From: Rhizobacter sp. OV335
GTDB lineage: Bacteria > Pseudomonadota > Gammaproteobacteria > Burkholderiales > Burkholderiaceae_C
Assembly (NCBI RefSeq): GCF_900142965.1
Contig: NZ_FRCQ01000021.1
Location: 62,001 to 126,000, forward strand
Length of the DNA stretch: 64,000 bases
Direction: 5' to 3'
The notes beneath the pieces are model-generated. The model was not told the origin of the DNA and searched no databases. It worked only from the letters and a program-made list of their open reading frames with translations. The translations under genes were made by a program, and so were the position numbers. Shown here piece by piece: positions 16,786 to 25,480 of the stretch (positions are counted from its first letter, which is position 1; every line of letters starts with the position of its first letter).

Positions 16786-17522
16786 ACGACGGCGTGCTGC
16801 GCGCGCAAGACCACGCGCGCCTCGTGTCGTCGGCCGAAGTCGCCGCGGCGATCGACACCGAGCGCGAGCGCGTGCTGGCCGAGGCGCAAGCCCAGGCCGA
16901 AGCGCTGCGCGCCGACGCCCAGGCCCAGGCCGACGAACTGCTCGTGCAGGCGCAGGCGCAGTTCGACGGCGCCTGGCAGCAGGGCTTCGACCAGGGCACG
17001 CAGGATGCCGCCGCGCACTGGGCCTCGCAGCAGTTGCAGGCCGCCGACGCGCGCCGGCGCACGCTGGTGCGCCAAAGCGAGCGGCTGTCGGGCATCGTCT
17101 CGATGGCGGTGGAGCGCGTGATCGAGCAGGAAGACCGCTCGGCGCTGTACCGGCGCTCGCTGCGCACCATCACGAAGCTGGTGAAGGATTCGGCGCTGCT
17201 GACGCTGCGCGTGCCCGAGGCCGACCGCGAGAACGCGCAGCGCGCCGTGGCCGAGCTGACCGCGCAGCTGCCGCAGGGCACGGTGATCGAGGTGATCGCC
17301 GACCCGCAGATGCCGGAAGGCGCCTGCCGCTTCGAATCGGACAGCGGCGTCATCGATGCCGGCCTCGACACGCAGCTGGCGGCGATCCGCCGGGCGGTGG
17401 AGCGCGCGGCACGCGAGATGGCACAGGCCGGCGACGATGACGAAGGCGATGAAGCCGAGGCCATCGACGACGACAGCGATCACGACGACACCCCCACCGA
17501 AGACCACCTGGAAGCCGCTTGA
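16743..17522 (+). CDS. sctL: Type III ATPase stator protein SctL (HrpB5-like)
   Basis: A 259-residue protein of the FliH/SctL family. Residues ~30-85 form a long alanine/glutamine-rich coiled coil ([20 protein letters not shown]), followed by the conserved C-terminal part ([60 protein letters not shown]). A dimer of SctL regulates the SctN ATPase and ties it to the SctQ pods. The C-terminus is unusually acidic ([16 protein letters not shown]). The ATG at 16743 lies inside the sctK gene, implying coupled translation. Confidence 0.9.
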   Translation: MAVWLTHGPCTVGIDDGVLRAQDHARLVSSAEVAAAIDTERERVLAEAQAQAEALRADAQAQADELLVQAQAQFDGAWQQGFDQGTQDAAAHWASQQLQAADARRRTLVRQSERLSGIVSMAVERVIEQEDRSALYRRSLRTITKLVKDSALLTLRVPEADRENAQRAVAELTAQLPQGTVIEVIADPQMPEGACRFESDSGVIDAGLDTQLAAIRRAVERAAREMAQAGDDDEGDEAEAIDDDSDHDDTPTEDHLEAA

Positions 17523-17524
17523 CC

Positions 17525-18847
17525 ATGGACACCAGCTTTCAGCGCTTCGTCAGCACGCTCGAACAGGAGCTGACGCATGAGGATGTGCTGACCCGCACCG
17601 GCCGCGTCACCGAGGTGGTCGGCACGCTGATCCGCGCGAGCGGGCTGGACGCCAAGGTCGGCGAGCTGTGCGAGCTGCGCGACCCGCGCGGCCGCCTGCT
17701 GCAGCGCGCCGAGGTGGTCGGCTTCGGCAAGCACGGCGCCCTGTTGTCGCCGTTCGGCTCGATGGGCGGCGTCTCCGAAGGCACGCAGGTGGTCGGCACC
17801 GGCAAGCCGCTGTCGGTGCGGGTCGGCCCGCAACTGCTCGGCCGCGTGATCAGCGGCCTGGGCGACCCGATCGACGGGCTCGGCCCGCTGCAGGGCGACG
17901 AAGAGCGCCCGGTGTTCGCCGACCCGCCGGACCCGATGAGCCGCGCGATGATCGAGCACCCGCTGCCCACCGGCATCAAGATCATCGACGGCCTGATGAC
18001 GCTCGGCGAAGGCCAGCGCATGGGCATTTTCGCGCCGGCCGGCGTCGGCAAGAGCACGCTGATGGGCATGCTGGCGCGCGGCGCGCAGTGCGACGTCAGC
18101 GTGATCGCGCTGATCGGCGAACGCGGCCGTGAAGTGCGTGAGTTCATCGAGTTCATCCTCGGCCCCGAAGGCATGGCGAAATCGGTCGTGGTGTGCGCCA
18201 CCTCCGACCGTTCGAGCATCGAGCGCGCGAAGGCCGCCTACGTGGCCACCGCGGTCGCCGAGTACTACCGCGACCAGGGCAAGCGCGTGCTGCTGATGAT
18301 GGATTCGCTGACGCGCTTCGCACGCGCCCAGCGCGAGATCGGCCTGGCCGCGGGCGAGCCGCCGGCACGCCGCGGCTTCCCGCCGTCGGTGTTCGCCGAG
18401 CTGCCGCGGCTGCTCGAGCGCACCGGCATGGGCGCGGTCGGCTCGATCACCGCGCTGTACACCGTGCTGGCCGAGGACGAAAGCGGCGGCGACCCGATCG
18501 CCGAGGAAGTGCGCGGCATCCTGGACGGCCACATGATCCTGTCGCGCAAGATCGCGGCGAAGAACCAGTACCCGGCGATCGACGTGCTGGGCAGCCTGTC
18601 GCGGGTGATGACGCAGATCGTGCCGGCCGAGCATGCCGAGGCGGCCGGTCACCTGCGCAACCTGATGGCCAAGTACGACGAGGTCGAGATGCTGCTGCAG
18701 GTCGGCGAGTACCAGGCCGGCAACGACCCGGTGGCCGACCTGGCGATCGAGCGCGTCGGCGAGATCCGCGCGTTCCTGAACCAGAAGACCAGCGACCTGA
18801 TGCCGTACGAGGACATCCTCGGGCAGTTGGCGGAGGTGGTCAGGTGA
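17525..18847 (+). CDS. sctN: Type III secretion ATPase SctN
   Basis: The 440-residue AAA+/F1-type ATPase drives chaperone release and unfolding of secretion substrates. Visible motifs are Walker A PAGVGKST near residue 171, the family block [15 protein letters not shown], Walker [21 protein letters not shown], and [20 protein letters not shown] with the catalytic environment. It forms a hexamer below the export gate together with SctL and SctO. The ATG at 17525 is two bases beyond the sctL stop; a TTG six bases upstream is unlikely. The GTGA overlap at its end couples it to sctO. Confidence 0.97.
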   Translation: MDTSFQRFVSTLEQELTHEDVLTRTGRVTEVVGTLIRASGLDAKVGELCELRDPRGRLLQRAEVVGFGKHGALLSPFGSMGGVSEGTQVVGTGKPLSVRVGPQLLGRVISGLGDPIDGLGPLQGDEERPVFADPPDPMSRAMIEHPLPTGIKIIDGLMTLGEGQRMGIFAPAGVGKSTLMGMLARGAQCDVSVIALIGERGREVREFIEFILGPEGMAKSVVVCATSDRSSIERAKAAYVATAVAEYYRDQGKRVLLMMDSLTRFARAQREIGLAAGEPPARRGFPPSVFAELPRLLERTGMGAVGSITALYTVLAEDESGGDPIAEEVRGILDGHMILSRKIAAKNQYPAIDVLGSLSRVMTQIVPAEHAEAAGHLRNLMAKYDEVEMLLQVGEYQAGNDPVADLAIERVGEIRAFLNQKTSDLMPYEDILGQLAEVVR

Positions 18848-19362
18848 GTGCGGCTCCAGTGAAGGCACTGCGCACGCTCGTCAAGGTGCGCAAGCGCCAG
18901 GGCGAGCGGCTCGAAGCCGAGGTGCAGGCCGCTCGCAAGCAGCTCGCCGAGCTGGAAGAAGCGCGCCAGGCTGCCGAAGGCGAACTCGCCGCCTGCCGTG
19001 CCGATGAAGCCACCGCGCGCGACGAACGCGACGCGCTGCTGCGCACGTCCTTCACGCCGTACGCGGTGCGTGCGGCAGACTATCGCATCGAGGACCTGAA
19101 AGGCGCCACCGCGCAGGCCGAGAAGGCGCTGGCCGACAGCCACAAGCACGTCGAACGCCAGGCCGCCGTCGTGAAGACCGCGCAGGCCGCGGTGCGCCGC
19201 AACGACCAGCGCATCGAGAGCTTCGAACAGCGCATCGCCACCATCCTGCGCGAGCGCGATGCGGCGATCGAGGAGCTGGCCGAGGAAGAGACCGAGGAGG
19301 CCGGCGCCGCGCGCTTCGTCGCCCGCCAGCGCGCCCAGCGCCAGGAAGCCGCCCATGGATGA
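18844..19362 (+). CDS. sctO: Type III central stalk protein SctO (HrpB7-like)
   Basis: This 172-residue protein is almost entirely a charged two-stranded coiled coil ([38 protein letters not shown]), with the family-like turn [20 protein letters not shown] in the middle. Such FliJ/SctO proteins insert into the SctN hexamer and couple it to the export gate component SctV. Position between sctN and sctT equals HrpB7 in Hrp2 clusters. The start is GTG at 18844, overlapping the sctN stop, and its end overlaps the sctT start. Confidence 0.88.
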   Translation: MSAAPVKALRTLVKVRKRQGERLEAEVQAARKQLAELEEARQAAEGELAACRADEATARDERDALLRTSFTPYAVRAADYRIEDLKGATAQAEKALADSHKHVERQAAVVKTAQAAVRRNDQRIESFEQRIATILRERDAAIEELAEEETEEAGAARFVARQRAQRQEAAHG

Positions 19363-20173
19363 CATGCAAGGCCTGTACGAGGTCGCGGCGCGCACGCTGC
19401 ACCCGCTGGAGGACCTGTTCCTCGCGACCGCGCTCGCGAGCCTGCGCCTGTTCGCCGCGTTCAACGTGCTGCCGCCGATGGGCGACCAGTTCGTGCAGGG
19501 CTACGTGCGCGCCGGCCTCGTCGTGATCATCGGCGGCTTCGTCGCGTTCGGCCTGCCGGCCGACGTCGCGAGCAACCTGACGGCCGCCCAGTGGGCCGGC
19601 TTCGCGCTGAAGGAATCGATGATCGGCCTGCTGATGGGCTTTGCCGCGTCGACGGTGTTCTGGGTCGCCGAATGCGTGGGCGCGATGATCGACACGCAGT
19701 CCGGCTACAACAGCGTGCAGCTCACCAACCCGATGAGCGGGCAGCAGAGCACGCCGGTGTCGAGCCTGCTGGTGCAGCTGGTGATCGCGGTGTTCTTCGC
19801 GCTCGGCGGCATGCTGGTGTTCATCGGCGCGATCTTCGATTCGTTCCACGTGTGGCCGCTGTTCGCGCCGATGCCGGACATGGCCCGGGTGCCGGACCTG
19901 TTCATCGTGCAGCAGACCGATACGCTGATGACCAGCACGATCAAGTTCGCCGCGCCGATGATGCTGGTGCTGGTGCTGATCGACCTGGGCTTCGGCCTGA
20001 TCACGCGGGCCGCCGACAAGCTCGAACCCACCAACCTCAGCCAGCCGGTCAAGGGCGCGGTGACGATGCTGATGCTCGCGCTGCTGATCGGCGTGCTGGT
20101 CAGCCAGGTGCGGCACCTGCTGCTGCCGACCGGCTTGCTGCAGCAGTTGCAGGGCAGCCTGCAGGCGCGCTGA
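19355..20173 (+). CDS. sctT: Type III export-apparatus membrane protein SctT
   Basis: A 272-residue polytopic protein of the FliR/SctT family. Hydrophobic segments are visible near residues 25, 45, 80, 130, 150, 195 and 230. The family blocks MDTQSGYNSVQLTNPMSGQQ (here with IDTQSG) and STPVSSLLVQLVIAVFFALGG are well conserved. SctT forms part of the SctRST pore through the inner membrane; its partners SctR and SctS are encoded at 35148 and 34874 on the other strand. The ATG at 19355 overlaps the end of sctO. Confidence 0.94.
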   Translation: MDDMQGLYEVAARTLHPLEDLFLATALASLRLFAAFNVLPPMGDQFVQGYVRAGLVVIIGGFVAFGLPADVASNLTAAQWAGFALKESMIGLLMGFAASTVFWVAECVGAMIDTQSGYNSVQLTNPMSGQQSTPVSSLLVQLVIAVFFALGGMLVFIGAIFDSFHVWPLFAPMPDMARVPDLFIVQQTDTLMTSTIKFAAPMMLVLVLIDLGFGLITRAADKLEPTNLSQPVKGAVTMLMLALLIGVLVSQVRHLLLPTGLLQQLQGSLQAR

Positions 20174-20220
20174 CGACGCCCCCACTTCCTTCCCCATCGA
20201 ATCTTTCCAGGAGGACGAAC

Positions 20221-21891
20221 ATGAACATGATGGTCGACAACAAGGCGTGGCTGCGGGGCCGCATCGGCACCGTCGTGCCGCACGGCAAGCTCGGCGGCAC
20301 GCCGCAGGGCGACGACCCGATGCAGCAGCTCGCGCAATCGACGATGGGGCAGCTGCCGCCGCTGTCGCTGCCGGGTGGCGACGACGAAGACGGCGAAGGC
20401 GGTGGCGCGCAGCTGCTGAAGGGCATGATCGGCGCGGTGCAGCAGGGCGGCGCGCAGCAGGCGCAGGCCAGGCAGAAGGCGGCCGCGCAGCAGCAGCCGC
20501 AGCAGCAACAACAGCAACCCGTGTCGCCGGAGCAGAAGTACGCGCGCATGGAGGCGCTGTCGACGCTGGAGCGCCATGAAGGCTCGTTCAGCAAGCACGG
20601 CACCAAGATCTCCGACATGGAGAAGATGGCCAAGGACGAGAAGACGCCACCGGACCTGCGCAAGGCGCTGAACACCGTGCTGTCGGACACCGGCCCGGAC
20701 AATCTGCGGGACAAGCTGGACGGCGCCAAGAACGGCAAGCTCGATCACAAGATCAGCTCGAAGGACATCCAGAAGCTGGCCGACGACCCGGAGCTGAAGG
20801 CCTACAACGAAGAGAAGGCGAAGGGCTACGCCGACAACTACATCCCGTCGGGCGACAACGGCAAGACGACCGAGGGCCGGCCCATCACGAAGAACGATGC
20901 CGAGAACGAGCTGTACAAGTTCGCCGACTACCTGCCGAAGAACATGTCGCTGGACGAGCTGCACAAGATCGTCGACGGCAGCTCGCACACCGGCAAGTGC
21001 CCGCCGCAGCTGATCGCCGCGGCCAAGTACTTCGCCGACCACCCGCAGGAATGGAAGGACCTGAACAACGGCAAGGACAAGGTCTCGCACGCCAGCATGG
21101 AGGACAAGATCTCGGCCAAGGGCCAGCTCGATGCCGACCAGATGAAGGCGCTGGACCGCATCGATGCGGACCCGAACGGCGCGTTCGGCGGCAAGTTCAA
21201 CCGCGACAAGCTGAAGAAGATCGCCGACGACCCGAAGGCCGCGCCGGAGGACAAGGAAGCGGCGAAGAAGTTCCTCGAGGACCCGGTGCTGTTCGGCAAG
21301 CTCGACAACGCCAAGCATGGGCGTGACATCAAGGGCGCGAAGAAGCTGTGGCAGCAGTCGGACGACGGCACGATCAGCCGCGACGACATCAAGGCCTTCC
21401 GCAGCCACCTGGAGAACAAGGAGGTCGCGACGACGCCGGCGAATGCCACGCACAAGCCGAAGGGCGCCGAGGACGTGAAGGCGGTCGGCGACATGGTGGC
21501 CGGCGAGATGGACCAGCCGGACCAGAAGAAGGCCAAGGGCGGCGGCTTCAAGAAGTTCCTGCAGGGTTGCCTGAGCGTGGTGTCGAAGATCGCCAACGTG
21601 ATCTCGAAGGTGGCCGAGAAGCTGGGCCGCGTGCTGCCGCCGCCGTTCAACCTGGTGGCCAAGGCGGTCGCGGTGGGTTCGCGCGCCTGGTCGGAGGGCA
21701 CCAACGTCGCCGCGACGGCGATCCAGGGTGGCGACGTGAAGAAGGCCCTGCGCGACGCCGGGCTGGACCTCGCCGGCACCGGGCTCAACGTGGTCACCAA
21801 CAGCAGCGCCGGCAGCATGGTGACGGGCGCGGTGAAGACCGGGCTCAACGGGGCCAGCGGCGAGAAGCCGAAGGCGGCGGATTTCTTCTGA
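20221..21891 (+). CDS. hrpF: Type III translocon protein, HrpF/NopX(NolX) family
   Basis: The 556-residue secreted protein matches the HrpF/NopX group: acidic, lysine-rich modules such as KISSKDIQKLADDPELKAY and YADNYIPSG, repeated EF-like blocks (IDADPNGAFGGKFNRDKLKK; DDGTISRDDIKAFRSHL), and a C-terminal hydrophobic region from about residue 440 (LSVVSKIANVISKVAEKLG; VVTNSSAGSMVTGAVKTGL) that would insert into the host membrane. A glutamine-rich stretch lies at 77-99. It has no signal peptide and begins after a strong AGGAGG site. It is the only translocon component seen, as in Xanthomonas. Being last in the sctC operon, it is presumably under the box at 10046. Confidence 0.88.
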   Translation: MNMMVDNKAWLRGRIGTVVPHGKLGGTPQGDDPMQQLAQSTMGQLPPLSLPGGDDEDGEGGGAQLLKGMIGAVQQGGAQQAQARQKAAAQQQPQQQQQQPVSPEQKYARMEALSTLERHEGSFSKHGTKISDMEKMAKDEKTPPDLRKALNTVLSDTGPDNLRDKLDGAKNGKLDHKISSKDIQKLADDPELKAYNEEKAKGYADNYIPSGDNGKTTEGRPITKNDAENELYKFADYLPKNMSLDELHKIVDGSSHTGKCPPQLIAAAKYFADHPQEWKDLNNGKDKVSHASMEDKISAKGQLDADQMKALDRIDADPNGAFGGKFNRDKLKKIADDPKAAPEDKEAAKKFLEDPVLFGKLDNAKHGRDIKGAKKLWQQSDDGTISRDDIKAFRSHLENKEVATTPANATHKPKGAEDVKAVGDMVAGEMDQPDQKKAKGGGFKKFLQGCLSVVSKIANVISKVAEKLGRVLPPPFNLVAKAVAVGSRAWSEGTNVAATAIQGGDVKKALRDAGLDLAGTGLNVVTNSSAGSMVTGAVKTGLNGASGEKPKAADFF

Positions 21892-21911
21892 TCCGGCTTG
21901 ATCCGATATTC

Positions 21912-21944
21912 ATCGGGATGCGCTACCATTTGGCGCATTCCGAT
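21912..21944 (+). promoter_or_regulatory. Palindromic operator candidate of the Xre-RES pair
   Basis: Two twelve-base arms (ATCGGGATGCGC and GCGCATTCCGAT, one mismatch) are separated by nine bases and end 19 bases before the antitoxin ATG. Size and position suit autoregulation by the Xre antitoxin. Confidence 0.7.
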
Positions 21945-21963
21945 CAACCATTTGGATCAAGCG

Positions 21964-22518
21964 ATGTGTGCTGCCGCTGTGCGCCCCCGTCCGGCGCTGG
22001 GTTCAGGGCGGCCGGCCGACTTCTGGTCGGTGCCGGCACGAGGCGCCGCGACAGGCGCCAAGGCGTCCCGCAGGGCCTTCGCTGACTTGGTCGAGCGGGT
22101 GCGCAGCTCGACCGGGATCGTGCTCTTCGACGCCGTCGAAGCCGGCGTTCCCACTCACCTGGTCGACGTGATTGCCGAGGCGACCGGCCAGTCCGTGTCC
22201 GCCGTGATGGACATCATCGGTGTATCGCCCACCACGTTCCGGCGCAAGGACGAAGCCGGCGAGGTGCTGCCTGACGTCGCCGGGCACCGCGTGATGGGCC
22301 TGCTGCGCGTGGCCGCCACGCTGCGCCGCCTGCTCGAGGAGAGCGGCGATCCCGCCCAGCTGAAGGATGTCGACCTCGACGCCTGGCTCGCCGAATGGAT
22401 GCGCGAGCCGCTGCCCGAGCTGGGCAACAGGACGCCGGCCGAGCTGCTGCGCAACCCCGAGGGCCTGAGGGCCGTGGAACAGGTGCTCGAGCGCATGCGC
22501 GGGGGCCTGCCCGCATGA
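21964..22518 (+). CDS. Xre/MbcA/ParS-type antitoxin of a RES toxin-antitoxin pair
   Basis: The 184-residue product has the two parts of RES antitoxins: an Xre-like DNA-binding segment (VIAEATGQSVSAVMDIIGVS followed by PTTFRRKDEAGEVLPDVAG) and the C-terminal toxin-binding MbcA/ParS-Xre domain (GHRVMGLLRVAATLRRLLEE; WLAEWMREPLPELGNRTPAE; LLRNPEGLRAVEQVLERM). It neutralises the RES toxin encoded next to it, with a four-base ATGA overlap, and probably represses the operon through the palindrome at 21912. The ATG at 21964 is preferred to an upstream one at 21898 because the palindrome lies between them. Confidence 0.88.
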   Translation: MCAAAVRPRPALGSGRPADFWSVPARGAATGAKASRRAFADLVERVRSSTGIVLFDAVEAGVPTHLVDVIAEATGQSVSAVMDIIGVSPTTFRRKDEAGEVLPDVAGHRVMGLLRVAATLRRLLEESGDPAQLKDVDLDAWLAEWMREPLPELGNRTPAELLRNPEGLRAVEQVLERMRGGLPA

Positions 22519-22991
22519 CGGTGGCGTTGTGGCGCATCGCCACCGACACGCCGCAGTGGGGCGCCGACGACCTGGCCGGCAAGGGGGCCGCGAGCCGCGG
22601 CTCGCGCTGGAACCATCCGGGCGAGGCGCTGACCTGCGCGGCGACATCGGTGTCGCTCGCGGCGTGGGAAACGCGGGCTCACTTCGGCAAGAGCGCCGGC
22701 AAGCTGCCGTGGAATCGCTTCCTGGTGCGCATCGATGTGCCGGATGCGGTCTGGGCCGTGCGGCTGGTCTTGCCGCGGCCCGTGAAGGTCGGCTGGGACG
22801 CGATCCCCGAAGGGCTGGTTTCGCGCGAACTCGGCTCGGCGTGGCTGAGCGAAGGCAGGTCCGCACTGCTGGTCGTGCCCTCGGTGATCATCGAGGAAGA
22901 GGACAACGTCCTCATCAACCCGGCGCATCCGGATGCCGCGGGGCTGACGGCAGAGAAGGTACGACGGTTCGTCTACGACCACCGTGTGTGA
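22515..22991 (+). CDS. RES-domain toxin (NAD+-degrading family)
   Basis: A 158-residue RES-domain protein. The family name residues are visible as the R of LWRIATD, the E of VSLAAWETRAHF and the S of SRGSRWNHPGEAL and of WLSEGRSALLVVPSVI; the domain ends with NVLINPAHPDA. RES toxins cleave NAD+ and arrest growth when the antitoxin is depleted. The pair is embedded between the hrpF end of one secretion operon and the SulP/TAXI operon, so it may stabilise this accessory cluster (inference). Confidence 0.9.
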   Translation: MTVALWRIATDTPQWGADDLAGKGAASRGSRWNHPGEALTCAATSVSLAAWETRAHFGKSAGKLPWNRFLVRIDVPDAVWAVRLVLPRPVKVGWDAIPEGLVSRELGSAWLSEGRSALLVVPSVIIEEEDNVLINPAHPDAAGLTAEKVRRFVYDHRV

Positions 22992-23081
22992 TTCACGCCC
23001 TCAGCTCGCGTGCAGTTCCTTGCGCAGCACTGCCACCGTGATCGGCCGGTCTTCCGATCCGGCCTCAAGCCGGCGGCAAAG

Positions 23082-23792
23082 CTAGGCCGGCGGCTGCGAA
23101 TCGGCCGCCTTCGTGAACGAGTTGCCCGCCGCCGCCATCTGCTCGTCGAGCTTCTTGCTGAGGTCCGCGATCAGGTCGAGCATCTTGGTGAGCGCGTCCA
23201 TCACTTTCTTCGGATCGTTCTTGTCGGCGCCCAGCTGCTCGAGCTCACGCAGGTTTCGGGTCCCGCCCTCGAGCTGGTCGAGCTTCTTCGAGAAATCGCC
23301 ATCGCTCTCGGCGGCACCGGACGTCGCGGCCGTGCCGTGCGCCTGGCTGCCGCCCTGACCGATCGGCTTCACGCCGCCCAGCGTTTGCCGCGTCAGCGCC
23401 ATGCTCGATCCGGGCCGCCCCGGGAGCGATGACATCGAAGGCGGTCGCGGCGGCGGCAGCTTCGGCGGCATGCCGCCCTGCCCCGGCGTGCCGGCCTGGC
23501 CGTGCAGCACCAGCGCCTGCGATCCGCCCTCGCCGCCCGGTGCACCATCGCGCCGCATCGTCGGCGGCAGGCTCATCGAACGCGGGCGCTGTGCCGCGCT
23601 CATCATCGGTGTCGCGCCACCCTCGCGCCGCGGCGGCCCGCCCACCGATGCATCGCGCTGCGACGGCGTCGACGGACGCGGCGTGATCGCCGGGCGGCTG
23701 CCCGGAATCGACCCCGGCGTGACGCCGGGACCGATCGAGTTCGACCGCTGCAGCCCCGGTGCGTTGCCGAGCGGAATCTGCGGCGGGGGCAT
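23082..23792 (-). CDS. Pro/Gly-rich protein with C-terminal helical region, secretion-cluster associated
   Basis: I do not recognise this 236-residue protein. Residues 1-150 are disordered, rich in proline, glycine, serine and arginine (for example PPKLPPPRPPSMSSLPGRPG). Residues ~165-236 form a charged helical region (LEGGTRNLRELEQLGADKND; LTKMLDLIADLSKKLDEQM). It has no signal peptide or membrane segment. It begins six bases after the TAXI-protein stop and is the last gene of the operon that starts with the HrpG-like regulator. A disordered N-terminus followed by a helical end is compatible with a secreted protein or a SctP-like/accessory factor, but nothing decides this. Confidence 0.65.
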   Translation of the reverse strand: MPPPQIPLGNAPGLQRSNSIGPGVTPGSIPGSRPAITPRPSTPSQRDASVGGPPRREGGATPMMSAAQRPRSMSLPPTMRRDGAPGGEGGSQALVLHGQAGTPGQGGMPPKLPPPRPPSMSSLPGRPGSSMALTRQTLGGVKPIGQGGSQAHGTAATSGAAESDGDFSKKLDQLEGGTRNLRELEQLGADKNDPKKVMDALTKMLDLIADLSKKLDEQMAAAGNSFTKAADSQPPA

Positions 23793-23798
23793 GGCCGT

Positions 23799-24863
23799 TC
23801 AGCGCGACGCCACGCGGCACAGGCCCAGCACCTCGCGGCTCTGCGAGCAGCTCGATGCGACCGATGCCTTGCCGGTCGACGCGACGTTGTGCGCCGGCTC
23901 GGCCTCGCTGTCGCAATGCGACAGCACCTTCTGCGTCGGCGCGTAGTACGACCAGCCCTTCGGCAGCTGCGGCGGCGCCAGGCTCACCTCCTGCCACTTC
24001 GCATGGCCTTCGGTCTTCAGCTTCTCGAAGTTGCTGCACATCGACTTGGCGAAGCGCGTCAGCGAATCGCGCACGGCCGGCGACTGGTAGTCGTAGGTCA
24101 CCAGCATCGACTTGACCGACAGCGAGGTCGCGTCCTGCGTCAGCCAGTTCGGGTAGCTGGTGCTGCGGATCGTCGCCGGCACGTAGGTGCCGTCGAGCGC
24201 CTGCGTCTCGGGCGCCGCGCGGTCGAGCGTCAGCAGCTTGATGTACTGGCGCGCCTCGGACTTCATGTCGGCGAACAGCTTGGCCGGCTGGCCCGCGACG
24301 ACCACGACCACGTCGATCGACTTGTCGGTCGCGAGCTTCACCAGCGCCTCCTCGTTCGACAGGAAGCTGGTGTTCTGCTCCAGCATCGGGCTGCCGAACA
24401 TCGCGCGGTACAGCGTGGTCGCGGTCAGTGCGGTGCCGCTGCCGACCGGGCCGACGTTGATGCGCTTGTCGCGCAGCTCATGGATGGAGCGCAGCGGCGA
24501 ATCGGCGCGCGCGACGAAGTAGATCTCCTCGTCGTACAGCGGCATCACCACGCGCAGCGGCTTGATCAGCCGCGCCGCCTCGGCGTCGCCGGCATTCGCC
24601 TGGTCGAGGTAGGCGCGGTACACGTCGGACTGCACCAGCGCGAGCCGCACGCCCGGCTCGGAGCGCAGGCGCCGCACGTTCTCGGCCGAGCCCTTGGAAG
24701 GCAGCACCTCGAGCGGCAGGCCGGCGGGTTTGCCGATCAGGCGCGACAGGTCGCGGCCGATCTCGATGTAGGTGCCGCGGTCGGAGCCGGTGACGATGCG
24801 GTCGCCGGCATGGGCCCCCAGCGAGGCCAGGCACAGGGCAGTGGTCAGAAGAAGTTGGCGCAT
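23799..24863 (-). CDS. TAXI-family periplasmic solute-binding protein
   Basis: The 354-residue product starts with a signal peptide (MRQLLLTTALCLASLGAHA) and then shows the TAXI (TRAP-associated extracytoplasmic immunogenic) fold: VTGSDRGTYIEIGRDLSRLI, LEVLPSKGSAENVRRLRSEP, LALVQSDVYRAYLDQA, LRDKRINVGPVGSGTALTAT. TAXI proteins normally feed TRAP transporters, but no TRAP membrane subunits are present. Instead it is cotranscribed with a SulP-type transporter and a small membrane protein. It carries a cysteine-bounded C-terminal tail (SCSQSREVLGLC) that is echoed in the 195-residue neighbour, where SCPSARRALGLC occurs. It may act as a sensor or partner for the membrane proteins of this operon (inference). 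Confidence 0.88.
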   Translation of the reverse strand: MRQLLLTTALCLASLGAHAGDRIVTGSDRGTYIEIGRDLSRLIGKPAGLPLEVLPSKGSAENVRRLRSEPGVRLALVQSDVYRAYLDQANAGDAEAARLIKPLRVVMPLYDEEIYFVARADSPLRSIHELRDKRINVGPVGSGTALTATTLYRAMFGSPMLEQNTSFLSNEEALVKLATDKSIDVVVVVAGQPAKLFADMKSEARQYIKLLTLDRAAPETQALDGTYVPATIRSTSYPNWLTQDATSLSVKSMLVTYDYQSPAVRDSLTRFAKSMCSNFEKLKTEGHAKWQEVSLAPPQLPKGWSYYAPTQKVLSHCDSEAEPAHNVASTGKASVASSCSQSREVLGLCRVASR

Positions 24864-24892
24864 GGATTTCTCCGGTGAATGGTGGACAGCGC

Positions 24893-25480
24893 TCAAGGCG
24901 CCGGGAGCTCGCACAGGCCGAGGGCCCGGCGTGCAGAGGGACAGGAATCGGTGGAGGCCGCTGCCGGCGGCGGCTGCAGCAGCGCGACGGTGGCGGGCGG
25001 GATCACGGCGGGAATGGCAGCGGGTGCGGGCGTGACCGCGGGTGCGGGTTCGGGCGTTGGTGCAGCTGCCGCCACCACCACGGCCGAAGCCGCCGGCGCG
25101 GCCGACACCACCGGTGCCACCGGCACGATGGTCGCAACTTCGGGCAGCCGCGGCGCCACCGGCCGCGCACCGCTGAACGACATCGCGAACGAGGCCGCAC
25201 CGGCCGCCAGCCCACCACCCACAAGCCACGGCAGCAGGCGTGCGAACGAACGCGCGGGCTTGACCGACAGGGCCCGCGCTGCGGTCGCCTCGCGGCGCGG
25301 CGCGGCCGCCGTCAGCGCGGCGATCTCGTCGGGCTTCAGCATCTGCAGCGTCGGCACGAAATCCGTGTCTTCGCCATCGGTCGTCGCCAGGTCGCGGTCG
25401 AGCTGCGCATCGAGCCGCGCCAGCATCGAGACGAAGGCGTCGCGTTCGCGCGCGCCGGTCTGCACGGCGGCCGCGCTCAC
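24893..25480 (-). CDS. Small single-pass membrane protein of the HrpG-SulP-TAXI operon
   Basis: The family of this 195-residue protein is not recognised. Residues 1-78 are cytoplasmic and helical (RDAFVSMLARLDAQLDRDLA; TLQMLKPDEIAALTAA). One hydrophobic helix follows (LLPWLVGGGLAAGAASFAMS, about 82-101). The remainder is an Ala/Pro/Val-rich spacer expected in the periplasm and ends with SCPSARRALGLCELPAP. The last cysteine motif matches the C-terminus of the TAXI protein encoded 29 bases downstream. The start overlaps the SulP stop (ATGA). It may anchor or sense the state of the TAXI protein (inference). Confidence 0.75.
   Translation of the reverse strand: MSAAAVQTGARERDAFVSMLARLDAQLDRDLATTDGEDTDFVPTLQMLKPDEIAALTAAAPRREATAARALSVKPARSFARLLPWLVGGGLAAGAASFAMSFSGARPVAPRLPEVATIVPVAPVVSAAPAASAVVVAAAAPTPEPAPAVTPAPAAIPAVIPPATVALLQPPPAAASTDSCPSARRALGLCELPAP

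Noticed and set aside
21898-21963. Upstream ATG at 21898 as the antitoxin start
   Set aside because: It would place the palindromic operator inside the coding sequence and adds residues unlike the family; the ATG at 21964 is preferred.
23044-23064. GGCCGG/CCGGCC hairpin between the convergent RES and Pro/Gly-rich genes as terminator
   Set aside because: Six-base stem with a nine-base loop and no T tract on either side; such pairs are frequent by chance at this GC content.
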